Part shown: piece after piece, positions 1 to 12,112 of the stretch | Numbering within the stretch: the first letter of the stretch is position 1 | Layout: the number at the start of each line of letters is the position of its first letter | DNA from: Piezodorus guildinii | Lineage: Eukaryota > Arthropoda > Insecta > Hemiptera > Pentatomidae | NCBI GenBank assembly: GCA_023052935.1 | Contig: CM041292.1 | Coordinates: 81,912,169-81,976,168, forward strand | Direction of reading: 5' to 3' | Length of the DNA stretch: 64,000 bases | The notes under the pieces: model-generated | What the model saw: only the letters and a program-made list of their open reading frames with translations | The model's database searches: none | Told to the model about the DNA's origin: nothing | Position numbers and translations under genes: made by a program

Positions 1-468
1 AGTATATCAAATCTATGACCTTAATAAAATAAGTGATTTCAATACACATAAAAAAAAACAGGAAGAAAAATATCTATGTAATGCAGGAAAAATAAAAGTA
101 AACAAATAAATCAACACACATATATAAATAAATAATCTATAAATTCGTCATTCCCTAAATATTATGTATTATAAGAGCATCTACGAATTCCTGATAATAT
201 TGAACACGAGGCTATGAAGTGCTCTGAATTTTCAATTTCTTTGTTATTACACAGAGAACATATTTTAGTTTAGTCTTCTTTATAAATTTTATAGTTCAAA
301 TCTATGAGTTCTCCTCTGCCTTTTATGATCCATTTGATATCAGTCATGTTTGTAAACCTACATAAGTAACTGTCATCAAAAGTGTATGATAATTGTTTGT
401 AAAAGATATTAAGTAGTCTATTTTCGTTCATATTTATAACTTTTATAACCTATAAATTCATTCATCAG
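1..468. other. AT-rich intergenic, nothing recognised
   Basis: No reading frame of note, no tRNA-like box and no repeat copy that I could match elsewhere in the window. Confidence 0.5.
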
Positions 469-597
469 GTTTTTACCCCCAATATTTGGGTACCCATTTT
501 ATAGAGGCTGTATGTGCCCTAAGAAGCTTTCCCTTTACCAGGATGGCTCCTCAGCTCAAATAATATAACACTCTATCTACTAAACCACGTTGCTCCC
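469..597 (-). repeat. SINE family A fragment
   Basis: Read on the minus strand it starts with a tRNA-like head (GGGAGCAACGTGG, then TTTAGTAGATAGAG) and runs to the family A core (TGGGTACCCAAATATTGGGG, then AAAACC). It aligns with the fuller copies at 14429-14751 and 34400-34724. The box B segment is deleted or scrambled and the 3' tail is missing, so this is an old truncated copy. Confidence 0.65.
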
Positions 598-1263
598 TAT
601 TGAGATGGATATATCTTTTTCAAACATTTCTACTATCCATACTTTTTATTCATGTATGTTATTCAGCGTTATATCATTGATTATTCAATATACGTGTAAG
701 ATTAGATATGGTGGGACAGAGAGCTCTCCGAGTGCTGTTTTACATTATTCAATTTCCATCCTTCGTCATTCGTATGCAACTGCATTTCCGAGAATTTCGA
801 TGTCACGATTTTAAACCTGCATGTCATAAAATTATCAGGTCAACAAACATCTAAACCTCTCCTGCATAATTTATAATGTATGAATAATACAAAACATTGT
901 TGTCTTTCAACCTAAAAAAAAAAGTATTTTAAATAATAAAATAATAAGTAGGTAATTGTAAGATAAGATAAGGACCATACCAAAACATATTATATTGTAC
1001 AATGTTGCTAGAAACGTTATTTTAACATCTGGAGTTATTTAGCAGGAATTGTTGTGTCACAAAAAGTTTGTCGAAGGCTTGTATTCCAAGACTACTAAAG
1101 GATGGAACACTTTTCACATTTGCGGTAAATGGGTGGATAGTGGCTGTGCAGGAGTGGAAGATAACGATGATGATTCTGGCCATATCTGCACGGTTTTTGA
1201 AGATTAAATATTCGATTAAAAAAGACTAAACGATTAAATATTCTATAACCCATCTTATACAAG
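598..1263. other. AT-rich intergenic, nothing recognised
   Basis: Holds two short chance frames (590-814 plus, 1095-1292 minus) with no recognisable protein character. Confidence 0.5.
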
Positions 1264-1555
1264 GAGGTCATCCATAGCATAGTGGCTAACATAAGAGCTT
1301 CCTATGTCAAAGATGACGGGTTCAAACCTGCAGGTGGCCTAGGAATTTTTAATGAGAGTAAAAATTCTTAGTTATTCCGTCCTTCGGAGCTGACGTAAAA
1401 AGGTGGTCCAGACCCTGTGCAATGGCAGGTACTCGTACTCGTTAAGGTCCCCTATCCTAATAAAACCCGGATAGGCAAAATTATGGACTCCCGCTATAGC
1501 ATCGTCTGATTAGCCATAGTAGCATAAAGTGACGTTATATGAATAAACAATAAAC
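1264..1555 (+). repeat. SINE family B, near full length
   Basis: tRNA-derived SINE. A box A-like stretch (TAGCATAGTGGCTAAC) is followed by a box B match, GGTTCAAACC, at 1319-1328. The unique body contains CCTTCGGAGC, AGGTACTCG and a 3' segment ending in CATAAAGTGACGTTA and an A-rich tail. The same body occurs at 27639-27915 (minus, full length), 6350-6525 (minus, tail part) and 2308-2452 (plus, head part). Transcription would be by RNA polymerase III from the internal boxes; mobility would depend on a partner LINE that I cannot identify. Confidence 0.75.
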
Positions 1556-2005
1556 ACAAGGGGGTACCCCGCCTTGCTCTATATGTAAGGCAAGATGGAA
1601 AAATTCCTTGTTTTTTTTTAAGTTGATGATTCTATGAGAAAATATCATTTAATTGATTTGACTGATCATAATAAAAGGTAGATAAACTAATCTTTATATA
1701 AACGTTTCTACATTGCGCAATAAAAAGCGGAGGGTTTTATACATTAAATGAGTTTAAGACAAGGTCATACCCGAGCTTCCCCTAGATGAAGTGTCATTTT
1801 TCTGAGTTTTAACCACAAATAAGAGTTTTAAATATTTGCTTTTATTTAAACAGCCTTTTAAAGATCTGACCATTGATGTTAGTTCATATCGATTAACTAG
1901 TCAAATGTGTTAGTAAAAATATTTTGCAAAACACAAAGGTATATTAATGCATACATCTAGTATCTAATAATTGTGTACCTCACATTTTTTAAGATAAATA
2001 TCGTG
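1556..2005. other. AT-rich intergenic, nothing recognised
   Basis: No frame, repeat copy or structural signal was recognised. Confidence 0.5.
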
Positions 2006-2097
2006 AATGAGCGATATAGCTTGGCCTATAGACTGCCTCATTAACCCGTTGGCCTAGATACAGTACGAATGCCTGTATACTATTATCTGAACTCGGA
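2006..2097 (+). repeat. SINE family A tail fragment
   Basis: Matches the 3' body of family A around GTTGGCCTAGA, then ACAGTA and GAAT (compare 14655-14690). The tRNA-derived head is absent. Old fragment. Confidence 0.6.
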
Positions 2098-2143
2098 AGC
2101 TTGATAAAAATTATTAAACTTCGGCTCAATCGGAGGTCCCCTG

Positions 2144-2215
2144 TGGTCTAGTGGTTAGGGCCTAGTATTTTGAAAGTGAGCGAAAAATCCTTGGTTTCGG
2201 CACTCTAAAGGATTA
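2144..2215 (+). repeat. tRNA-like SINE head, degenerate
   Basis: CCCCTGTGGTCTAGTGGTTA resembles the acceptor and D arms of a tRNA-Glu-type sequence and gives a good box A. The expected box B is degraded to GGTTTCGGCACTC. The arms do not fold as a working tRNA, so this is a SINE head or tRNA pseudogene rather than a tRNA gene. Confidence 0.45.
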
Positions 2216-2307
2216 CTTCATATTATTTGTTTACAATTTTTTTTATTATTATTTTTTTGTTGTTAAAGAATATAGAAATATGAATAATGAAAGAATAGGA
2301 GGATTAA

Positions 2308-2452
2308 CTTTGCGGTCACTTGATGTGACTTGTAACCATAAGAGCCTTCTATGCCCAAGTTCGCTATTTCAAACCTGGCAGACGATCTTAGGATTTTTAA
2401 AGGGTGCAAAAAATCATTGACTATGCTGTCCTTCGGAGAAAATATAAAATGC
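2308..2452 (+). repeat. SINE family B, 5' portion
   Basis: Parallels 1264-1400: a tRNA-like head, a degraded box B (ATTTCAAACCTGG), GATCTTAGGATTTTTAA and then CTGTCCTTCGGAG, after which similarity stops. Truncated and diverged. Confidence 0.6.
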
Positions 2453-5104
2453 TAGAAAAAAAATGAATGAAATAGGCTATATTCATTATATTTGTGTGTG
2501 TATTTAAAAATATAATAAATGAACATATTTTATAATAACAAATTTTATTCAACACAACAGTACAATTATTTACAAACATTTACTACTATTCCTCATTTTT
2601 CTACTTATTTTCGCTATTCCAAAGGTAGCTCACAATTTGATATTCCACTTATATGAAAAAACAAAAACATTTTCTTTAGATTTAGACCCTACGAATTATC
2701 ACTTCAGATATAAATAAAAACGATAATCCGTAGATGAGGAATCAATCCGTTAAGGTGTTGAGAAAAAAAAAATGTTTTATATTTTATTATAATTAGCCTA
2801 TTTACTTATTGTATTTATTATAAGTACAGTTGTAAATATTAATAAAAGGTTTTTAAAAAAATTATTATAATATACAGTGCTCATACAGATCCTATATATT
2901 TAAAAACATTTACCAGTAATGAACAACTTTATGTACTGGAAATTTATTGTATAAGTACTTTGTATTAGTACGTTATTGTATTAAGAATTGGTATTTTTTA
3001 CCTGAAAAACGCATTTAGTGTACGAAATAATACGGATATTCAAAATCGTTTATCATATTTTTTTCAATATATAATATTTAAAAATATAAATAATGTTTAA
3101 AAAATATCTAGTGATTAATGCAACCCTGTTTCATTCGGTAACAAGATTTGTTTTGTTTTTTAATGAAGCTTATTTTATTTTTTTATGTCAATACAATATT
3201 ATATTCTAAAAGTATATGTCATATTGTTTTCTAGTTTTATAGACGTAAATGTTAGGATGATCTCGCAATAAAAATAAAAATGATAACTATGGACAAGAGA
3301 CTTTGGGTCCAGTAGGCGATTCGTAATGCTGGACTAACTACCTTTCTTCGCTAAGTAGAGAAAGCTTAATTGCTGTGGGAAATCTACAATCCGATTTTCA
3401 TCTCCTTACAGATTATATAAATGAGATTACCTTTCCTCTGGCGAATTAACATGTGACCATATGAGGCGTAACAAGCATGAGAGAGTTAGCTTAGATCATA
3501 TCTGTTTTGATCACCGAAAATACGAGACTGCATCACTTTCAGTCAGGAAATTTAACTGTCAGGGTGTGAAACTTCCTAATATGTTCGAGACACAGACCAC
3601 TCTTCGGAGCTACAGGTCTATGTCCTGAAGTGAAAGTGCCTGCTCCAATAATACTCAGGTATGCGGCTACGGAGATTTCAGGAGACTGGGGCGGGTAAGG
3701 TCATTCAAGTGTAAACATTGGATTACGTATACTTACGTCCAGTGACCGTATCGTCCATCCAGGAAGATGTTGAACGGTCCCATGTCCATTGAAAAAAGGA
3801 TTATGAATGAATACTAGAACTAGGTTCTTAGTAATGACAAGATTTAAAATATGTTGTCAGTTTTAATAACAGGGCTTATAGCGACTAAAAAATAAGTCTG
3901 TGAGCATTTTAGATTTAAAAAAATTTAAATAGTATTTTATTGAAAAAGAAATAACTTACGTTTCTGACTTTACTTATTTTATAATTTTGTCTCATTTTAA
4001 GTCCTTATGTCATTCATGTATGATATATAAACATTTTAAACTTATTAATTTTTTTTTTAGTTGATAAAAAATTTAATATTTTACTTTATGGCACAGCAAT
4101 TTTTAGAAAATAAACCAAACTTTTTTTTTTTTTTTTTTAATAATTTTAATACTATTCCAAACTTCACTTTTGGAAGTTTTCATCAATGTTTTATAAATTT
4201 TGAAGCCTGTTTTACATATCAATTTTTTCTTATATATAAATATAGCTAATGACCCTTAATCGGTAGATGCTTTGTATAAATAAATAAAATAAATATATAA
4301 AAATATTTCAGTGTTATATAAAATGATATTTCCTTAACTTTTATTCATAACGTTGTCTCAGTAAACTGATTCTTTTGTCTCGGTTGATTTTGTTAAAAAG
4401 TATAATCAAATAAATGTTTAAATGGATGAAAAATTATTTACATGCATTATATTAGACTCTGAGAAAAATAGTTAATGTAAAAAAAAACCGACAACTTTGT
4501 ATTGAGAAATTAAGGACAAAACGTTTAATATTATCAAGTTTAATTTGGCAAAGTTAATTCAAATAAATAACTATTTTATAAATTTTTAATAGATACAAAG
4601 ACAATCAATTAAGTTTTAGCTTGCCGTTAGAGTGTAAATCCTGTAATAAATGTATATGTATAATATTGTTGCACTTCGCATTTCTGTCTTTTCATGTACT
4701 TTCAATGAGATTTTAGATATTTGGAAATAATTTTCAAACCAGTTATTGATGATTTTCTGTTATATTTAATTTTACGTATTCTAAGAAGAATGTAGATTTT
4801 TAAATAAATAGCAATTTTTTTTTTAATTTAAAGTTCATTCGTTAATACTACAATTTTTCACAATTAGGATAGTAATTATAGTAAATTACCACACTCATAC
4901 AAAATATGTATATATTGTATGAATGAGGTAATGCAGTACTATTTGTATATATACAGTTATTACATATAATTAAGTTGCAATATTTATATAAGTTGTAATA
5001 TTTAGTATATAATTATATACAGTATTGTATATAATTAAGCTGTAAAATAACGATAAAAAATACATAAAAAGTTTAAAAACAAATAAAAATATAACATTAC
5101 TATG
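2453..5104. other. 2.6 kb unassigned AT-rich sequence
   Basis: No frame above about 62 codons. A run of 18 T lies at 4121-4138. The block 3290-3790 has a more even base composition than its surroundings but has stops in all frames and matches nothing I know. The 4900-5104 part may be the AT-rich 3' end of the Jockey-type UTR fragment that follows. Confidence 0.45.
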
Positions 5105-5245
5105 TACATTTTTTAAATCAGTCTAGGGAATCCAAGCTCCTCCCCCCATATATCGATGAAAAAGCCAAACCCGAGAGATCCCTGCGCCATCCCTCAGCCG
5201 CGTCGACTCACAGAGCCCGCGAAAGCTGAGTGAGGGTACTATGGC
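5105..5245 (-). mobile_element. Solo Jockey-type 3' UTR block
   Basis: On the minus strand this reads TTTGTGGCC, then GGCGCAGGGATCTCTCGG, then a GGGGGGAGGAG run and CCTAGACTGAT. The order and much of the sequence match the 3' UTR of the full-length Jockey element (55610-55750: TTTGTGGCT, GGCGCTGGGATCTCTTGG, GGGGGGAGCAG, GTCTAGGG). No ORF2 sequence precedes it, so only the UTR was retained or inserted. Confidence 0.6.
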
Positions 5246-5634
5246 CACAAACATACAACACGTGATGTGATAATTCTGCATTTTCATATTATAATAATTT
5301 TATTAACTAAACAGTTATGTACGTTATCGATGTGCCATCATGTTTTCACTTTAATATTGAGTTGTGGACAGTGCTTATTACCGCTGGCCAAACCTTATTA
5401 TATACTTCTAAGTGGGCTGGCTCAGCCTTCACACCCTATGGTTGTGCCGATTTCCCCTCCGGTAGAAAAGGCGACCGCATACTGTTTGTCCGATTAACCG
5501 CACCACTGGCTTCAATAAACGAATTCACGCGGCGTGAAATATATCCATCGTTCAAGGCACGGGTACTTGATATCTTTTTAATTCATAATAAAAACATTTT
5601 ATTGGTCAAAAATGTTTTCTTTGAATTTTTATTC
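5246..5634. other. Unassigned, GC-richer block with a 130-codon frame
   Basis: An open frame runs 5317-5709 on the plus strand. It begins in GC-richer DNA (5360-5560) and ends inside repeat family D, and its translation shows no family I recognise. A chance frame within decayed mobile DNA is the simplest reading. Confidence 0.35.
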
Positions 5635-6115
5635 AGTTTTGGTTTATTATTTTCAATAAGGAACCTTTGTAATCAACCCCCAAAAAAATTACTCCCCTCC
5701 GAAATTTAAGGGCTTACGTTTCAAGATGCGTAGATTTTCCTAATTTATAAATAAATACCAAAATTATTTTCGAAGATAGAGAAATAATGCTATAGAGTTT
5801 TAGAATCAGTACACCGACCGCTGTTAATTATAAACTAGCAAACAAATTGAAATTTCACCTATATATATTTAAGGGCATACATTATCAGTTATTGTTTAAA
5901 ATAAATAAATAAATACTAAAAAATAGTGATATTTTATAGAGAATTAAATTTTTCCACAAAATGAAAAAAGAATGATTGAAATTGGTTAAGGAATAGCAGA
6001 GATATTATTTTTGGTGCTTTGCATATTACTTAATTGTGTATCTACAGCTTTAAAAACAGTTATACCGTAATATTGTTGTTTGAAAATAATAAACCATTGT
6101 ATAATAATTTTTAGC
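5635..6115 (+). repeat. Interspersed repeat family D, copy 1
   Basis: Shares ordered blocks with 17875-18716 and 18785-19066: TTATTTTCAATAA, AACCTTTGTAATC, CGTTTCAAGATGCGTAGA, GAGTTTTAGAATCAGTA, TTGAAATTGGTT, GCAGAGATAT, ACAGTTATACC and AATAATAAACCATTGT. Type unknown: no coding frame, no clear terminal repeats, no tRNA boxes. Confidence 0.65.
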
Positions 6116-6349
6116 ATTTTTGTTTACTATTATCAATGTTCCACCAACTTCAACAGACTTCTTACGAAAATTCGCTACTAGGAGTTCAGCCGAAAAACGT
6201 TTTTAAATAGCTTCCAATACACTATTGCATGATAACATCTAAATTGACTGTTTTAAACAGGCAAAAAAGTGTTATTCTAGTAATATTTATTATAGGGATC
6301 CATGAATTTAAAAAAATCACAGACAACGGTCAGTCAAATCCTTGATTTG

Positions 6350-6525
6350 TTTTTGTTGTTTGCTTATTTAACGTCCCTTTATGCTGCTGTGGCTAATCTG
6401 ACGATGCTACAGTGGGAATCCTAAATTTTGTCTATCCAGGTTTTTTTAGGATAGGGATCTTTAACGAGTACCTGACATCGCACAGGCTCGGGATCACCTT
6501 TTAACGTCCCCACCGAAGATCAAAT
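6350..6525 (-). repeat. SINE family B, 3' portion
   Basis: The plus strand shows the reverse complement of the family B tail: TTAACGTCCCTTTATGCTGC, then GATGCTACAGTGGGA, then GAGTACCTGACATCGCACAG. The tRNA-derived head is missing. Close to the copy at 27639-27915. Confidence 0.7.
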
Positions 6526-8116
6526 CCTTGAATTAATGATCATATATAATAGTACTCCATATATTACCAATATAACTTTATCCAAAGACTTAAATAAGCC
6601 TACTGACTACATACATATTCTATGGATTTATAACTAATATATCTTTACTGACTTCAAAGTCATCATAAAAGGCTGATCCAAAACCTGAACTAAAGATGTC
6701 TATAAGTCCATAGGAAGTTGAAATGGGCATGGCTTTGACACTTCCCTGGATAACAAGCAATAGTTAAAAGTATGTATTAACATATATAAAAAATAAAACA
6801 GATATCATTAATGGAATATTTCAATTAAATTATTATCAATAATAGGAGTTAAAAACATAAAAGTCTCTTTTGATTTAAAAATTAAATTGATTCATTATAT
6901 GGACCGACGTGTATTAAATTAGAAAAAAAGTCCATTCCTCTTTAACAGCAAAATACATGCCAAACAAAGTAAAATATTACATCTCTGAAATTATTTAACC
7001 AGGAGTAGATGTGAGGAAAGGTTGACCATCTAAATTAAATTCCAAATTAAGAAATGAAACTTCCTTAGAATCTCTTAATAGTAGCCTGTTTAAAGACAAA
7101 TATTATCTATGATATACAATGTGAATCATTAAATATAACTGATTTAGTTTTCTTGGAAATTTCAACTATCTATTGTACAGATCAATTAGAATTGACATCA
7201 CTATAATCTCTAGACTGAACCGAAAAGATTTTAAATAAAATAAACTCGATTTGTCTTCCCACAATTTAATCTACAATTTATTGTAGAAACCCAATTGTAG
7301 GTCTTTCACTACAGACGAAAATACTTGGAAATTCCAAGAGAGTTTGGATTTTCCCAATCCCAAATGATTTATGGTGCATAACTTGGAAACGTTGACCCTT
7401 TATCATGTGTGGTTCCCCAGAGGTCAGCAGCGGCCTGAACTTTTTCAAAACCAATGAAAAAAGAAAGTTTGAAACCCAAAAACTATTAACGTTAAAATTA
7501 TCTGACGAATTAAATACTAAGCAAGAGCAGTAATATAAACATTAAAACTCTTTATATTTTTTCAGTTACTAAGGCAACAAACTACATCATGAATGTAGTC
7601 CAGAAAGTCGAACCATTGATTAAAATCTTTTTAGTGTTAGTTAAAAATAATTTATTTTTCTGTGAGTAAGGTTTATTTAATTTAGCCAGGACTCTAAAAT
7701 GGCAATCGGGTTTCATTTCAAAACCGACCTCATGCTCCATAGACAGTAAGAAATTCAGAGTTTGTTTTGCTTTTTTATTTACAATAGGAACAAATCACCA
7801 TTCTGACAAAGGTTCTCTGTCTTTAAGAAAGAAACTTTGATTTTCTGAACCTGGTCCAAAAAAGAATTGCAGAATCTGTTCAATTTAGGAAGAGATCAAA
7901 CTGGTAAACCCAAAATAACACACCCCATGTTGAAAACGGAAATATATTCTTTTAAAATATTAGAAGAAAAGTGTTATAATAACATTAGTATTAAATCAGC
8001 TAGAAGCACAAGAAACGATTTAAACAGCACAATGTCGTAAGTAAGGTGAATTCTGTTTTTGTACTATTTCCGGCTCAATGGGTATATTGTATGTTTAGTA
8101 TTTTGCCAGTATACTC
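6526..8116. other. 1.6 kb unassigned sequence
   Basis: No frame of 60 codons or more, no tRNA boxes and no repeat copy recognised. Confidence 0.5.
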
Positions 8117-8506
8117 AATTGAGACGTTGATTTCCAAAAGGTACTAAAGGACATTTTTTACGAAATTGATTTTTTTACATATTTGTATTCTCATCATTTA
8201 GTTTTATCTAAATATTCTAATTGATGTTATCTAATGAATTTCCAAGTTCTTAAAAAACGCGATTAGAAATGTGGTAATTTTCTAAAAGTGCTAATTACGC
8301 ATTTATTTTCGCCCCAAATCATTCTAAAAAAATTCATTTCATAATTTTAATATGATGTAATTACTATAGTAAAAAAATAATTCTAAATTTTAAGGCCAAA
8401 AGACCTAAATTAGCTAGTTTAATAATATAGTAATGAGAGATTTTCGCGCTTCCTGTAAAATTTCCTAGAATGGATATAGTACCTTTTGGAAATCAACGTC
8501 TCAATT
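8117..8506. mobile_element. MITE-like element with 30-bp perfect TIRs
   Basis: The left arm 8117-8146 begins AATTGAGACGTTGATTTCCA. The right arm 8477-8506 is its exact reverse complement over 30 bp. The interior (about 330 bp) is AT-rich and non-coding. The imperfect match continues inward (AAGGACATTTTTTACGAAA against TCTAGGAAATTTTACAGGAA). This is the layout of a non-autonomous DNA transposon. No clear target-site duplication is visible and the superfamily cannot be set without one. Confidence 0.75.
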
Positions 8507-9272
8507 ATGAGCATCAATGTTCTCAGTTTAGATTTTATTTGATCAAACCTTGAATTTTCTATAACCTTCTTGGTTATAAGAAAATTGTAAAAATTTCACA
8601 TAAAATTAAAATACCTAACGGATAATATAAATGATTAACATTTATTATTGCTCCATGTTTAATATAACCCATTTGTTTGTTACATTCCTATAACGGTATG
8701 CTTAGAATTCCTGAAACGTAGTTCTATTACGGTGATATCATCCTTGTATACCGTCATCCACAACAATACGCTACTGTTCCGATTTTAAACTGCGCCATAA
8801 TTTTTAATGTTCTCAGTGATAAGGAATGCAGTCAGCTTCCATTAGATAATGGTATATTATTCACCTGTTTGGCTTTTATTAATTTTTATCGACTATTCAT
8901 AGGTCTTTAAGGTTGTTGTAGCTAACCTTAAAAATAGGTATTGCATGTTTAAATGATCGTACTGCTCCGATATATAGAGTTGAACATTGTAGATTAAGGA
9001 AATAATTTATAATTCATTTAAAATTACTTGCTCGCATATTGCATATCAAGGTTGGCCTATTTTGCTTTCATGTCCATCATATTAGAGATAGGATATTATT
9101 TTTTATTTTATTTATTTCGAAATAATACAATCTGCCACAATCTTGGGCAATGAGTATTAATGCTATATGAAGTCATTCATTTAGTGTATATACATTAAAT
9201 AAAGAAATAAAAATAAATGAATACAAAATAAATAAAATACAAGAAATAAATAATAATAATCTTGTTCACATT

Positions 9273-9277
<5 letters not shown>
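8507..9277. other. AT-rich intergenic, nothing recognised
   Basis: No supported feature was seen before the microsatellite that follows. Confidence 0.45.

Positions 9278-9324
<47 letters not shown>
9278..9324. repeat. (TA)n microsatellite
   Basis: An uninterrupted AT dinucleotide tract of about 47 bp. It produces the artefactual YIYIYI frames on both strands. Confidence 0.95.
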
Positions 9325-9329
<5 letters not shown>

Positions 9330-9475
9330 TACACACTGCCCCTGGGAACCCCGAATCAAAGGGCCCGAGGCAAGGAGATCCCAGCGCCTCTCAGTCAGTC
9401 GCGTCACCGGTCTAATAAGCCAGTGGAGACTGAGAGAGGGCGCTAGAGCCAGGATAGGAGATTTCGGAGAGAGGA
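9330..9475 (-). mobile_element. Solo Jockey-type 3' UTR block, copy 2
   Basis: On the minus strand GAGAGGCGCTGGGATCTCCT and GGGTTCCC match the Jockey 3' UTR (55670-55745), and an upstream CTCTCAGTCTCCACTGGC block corresponds to CTTGGCCTCTACTGGC. No coding sequence flanks it. It abuts a (TA)n tract on its 3' side, as the intact UTR is followed by TATATATTGTATATA. Confidence 0.6.
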
Positions 9476-10089
9476 TATTTTTTTTAACAGAGATTCAGTT
9501 TCTGTTAAAAAATGTTAAACTGCATTAAAAATAAAAGCAATCCTCGATGCAATCGCACCCTATTAAGCAGTTATGCTTTGACGCAACTAGTGCTCCTTTG
9601 CTAAAATATTGAGAAGTCCTGATAACTTCGTAAATAATAATACAGATTGCTTTTTTACCAGTTCTTGTCCTGCTCCATTTTACTATGAATCAAGAAATAT
9701 TTGTCCTTCTTTTTATTAAGATAGTAAATGATTGACTTCACAAAAGCTTTTTTTTTTTTTTTTTTTTTTCTATAAAGAGAATGTCAATATTAATCATTAG
9801 GAGATATTATATTGAGTGGTTCAATTCTATAAATAATAAAATGGGTTTTCCAGTTGTTTTTTCCCCTCTTTGAAGTGAAGACAATTACAAGACAAAAAGG
9901 GAGACACTATACAGCCACTTTATCTGTTATACTTACATTTATATTATGTATTATATTTTATTTGTAAAAACATGTATAACCGTGCCATATCATTAGTTCC
10001 TTTTATTGATCGATTTTAAATATTTGTGTTTGCTGCAAACCTATTTGTGTATGGCAAGTAAATTCACATAACTATTGTATTATTTGATT
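9476..10089. other. AT-rich intergenic with a T-tract
   Basis: A run of 22 T lies at 9748-9769, possibly the poly(A) end of an unrecognised minus-strand retroelement. Nothing else is supported. Confidence 0.4.
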
Positions 10090-10425
10090 ATTATCTAATT
10101 CCAAAACCAATTTTTCTGTTTGGGCTTCACATGTGGGGCATTCTACTATTAAATCTTTTAGGATTTCCCTCTCAATAAATTTGTCAGATTGTGAAGTTTC
10201 TAAAGAGCCTATTTTCTTAGGTAATTGTTACAGATTCCATGTATAGTCCTAAATCGAACATGTCTTTGCGTAGGTTTGTGAGAATAACGGTTTTCTGAAA
10301 TTTGAGAAAATATAATATTGTAAAACTGTCCGATGTGGTTTTCCTGATATTGTTTTTGCCAAATTTCTTTATTAAAAAAATGTTCATTGTAAAACTCTTT
10401 GTATGTAATCTGAAAGTCAACCAAT
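10090..10425 (-). pseudogene. Degenerate LINE RNase H / C-terminal region
   Basis: The minus-strand frame from about 10424 reads an RHVRFRTIHGICNNYLRKIG-type segment. After one frame change it is followed by a stretch containing IVECPTCEAQTEKL. This resembles the end of the RNase H domain of I, R1 and LOA-type LINEs, where an R.RTGHG...L..IG block is followed by a zinc-knuckle-like segment and a ..ECP....R..L motif. The cysteine pair of the knuckle is not preserved and the frame is broken, so this is a relic. Jockey elements lack RNase H, so it would come from a different LINE clade. A chance resemblance is possible. Confidence 0.45.
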
Positions 10426-11539
10426 TAAATTGAACTTTGGAATCACCTACATGAATATTTCTCAGAAAGGGTAATATTCTGGCATTTAAGACTTTTTTAT
10501 ATTCCTAATTACAATGTGTAAATCTATAATATAAAAAATAGTCGATTTATATCGTAATTGCATCCCAGATCCTTCCTTATCTCATACTTCAAAATCCACC
10601 TCATGGACAGCGAGTTTTTATCAACTTTGCCAATGATGGAAAAACATTACGATCTTGCTATCGCACCTATCGGTGAGGATCGACATTTGAAGTTGACTAA
10701 TGATCTCTGCAGTCATTTAGATCCCACGGAGATAAATATATTCCTGTACTATTTTCGAGATTACTGAAGGTGATTATAATGCACCAGTCACGTGCATTAT
10801 TATTTTTTCTGTGGAAAAAAACCACAATCAACGTATGATTGATATTAGTATAAAACAGTAAATTAGCACTTTTCATTTAGAGTATCTACGTAGAGGACAA
10901 AAAAAACGAAAATATTGACGGACACATGACAGATTTAGAAGGTAAATTTACTTTCTTGTAGCATTTCTATGAATCATCATTGAGTTTAAATTCAATAATG
11001 TTCAAAAACTATTAAATTCTCTCTTTTTTCACTTTTATGATCAGAGACTCTTCTTCTTCTTTCTCTTAGCGTGGGGCTATGATTAGATATAAATAATTTT
11101 GTCTTTATAATTATCATTTATAAGGTTTTTTTAAACTTTGATTTATAGTTTTGTTACTTTTCCTATCTAAAAATCAAAAGGTAAACTATTGTTTAACGAT
11201 ACAGAACTTATAATAATTATTATTTTATAGTTTTTAACGTTTTTTCTATTAGTTTTTTCGTAATTACCTGTACATTATATAAGCGACTCTTTGGACGAGC
11301 TCTATTTCTTACATATTCAACTAATTTATCTATCTATAATATAGAAAATAAACGATAACAAATATTTCAGTTGAAACATATATTTAACTAATTTGTTATA
11401 CATAATTTTAATTTGATTCTATTTTCGAAGAGAAAAAACTTTGTAAGACAATATACTAGTGTCCCTGACGACAAACTTACGATTTACAGTTTCTATATTT
11501 TAAAATTTTCAGTTTATTTTTGGAGATCTCGCCCTTATA
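10426..11539. other. AT-rich intergenic, nothing recognised
   Basis: The 69-codon frame at 10558-10767 has no recognised family. No repeat match was seen. Confidence 0.45.
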
Positions 11540-12060
11540 GGCTACTTCAACACTTCCTAGACAAACGGTCAAACCTTCCTCCTAACTAAAAAAGGCTCAT
11601 CTACATGGCTATTTTAAGACCAATCTGGACATATAGAGTAGAGCTATGGGGCTCTACTAAACCATCAAATTCTTCCCGCATCCAATCCTTACAATCCAAA
11701 ATCCTTCGTAAAATCCTCAACTCTCCTTAATTTGCCACGAATAAACTCATCCATAAAGACCTTAAGTTTCCGAAGTTTACTGCTTTGGTCCGAACCTGGT
11801 ATCAATCCTTCCATGACAAACTCCACTCCCACTCTAACTCACTTGTTTCTATCCTTTATTTCTCTCCAATTCCTGATAATCCTCTAAGGCGCCTGAAACG
11901 GAGATGGTCCCGGGTCCTTCTAGTTCAGAATATTTTTAGAATGCTTCCAATGGGAAGCTTCTCAACATGTATTTCTTGTCATTGTATTATATAACTATCA
12001 CATTAAATTGATTTGTTTTTTTTTAATACATTTGTAAATATCAATACAAATGTTTAAAAA
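11540..12060 (+). pseudogene. Jockey ORF2 C-terminal remnant with 3' UTR
   Basis: Carries the segment after the RT catalytic core of Jockey ORF2: FLDKRSN, ILRPIWTYRVELWGS, RIQSLQSKILRKI, then ATNKLIHKDL and finally PLRRLKRRWSRVLL. These line up in order with the same region of the full-length element (55100-55560). There are in-frame stops after LPPN and NSP. The tail to about 12060 is AT-rich and ends in an A-run, as expected of a 5'-truncated insertion. Confidence 0.8.
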
Positions 12061-12112
12061 AAACTGCAGAAACTTAAATAATGTTTATTTAAACTCTATC
12101 ATGAATAATTAC

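Noticed and set aside
4900..5040. Repeated TATATACAGT/ATATAATTAAG blocks as a tandem repeat
   Set aside because: Too short and AT-only to separate from low-complexity drift.
9195..9528. Frames on both strands around the (TA)n tract
   Set aside because: Produced by the microsatellite and the solo Jockey UTR block.
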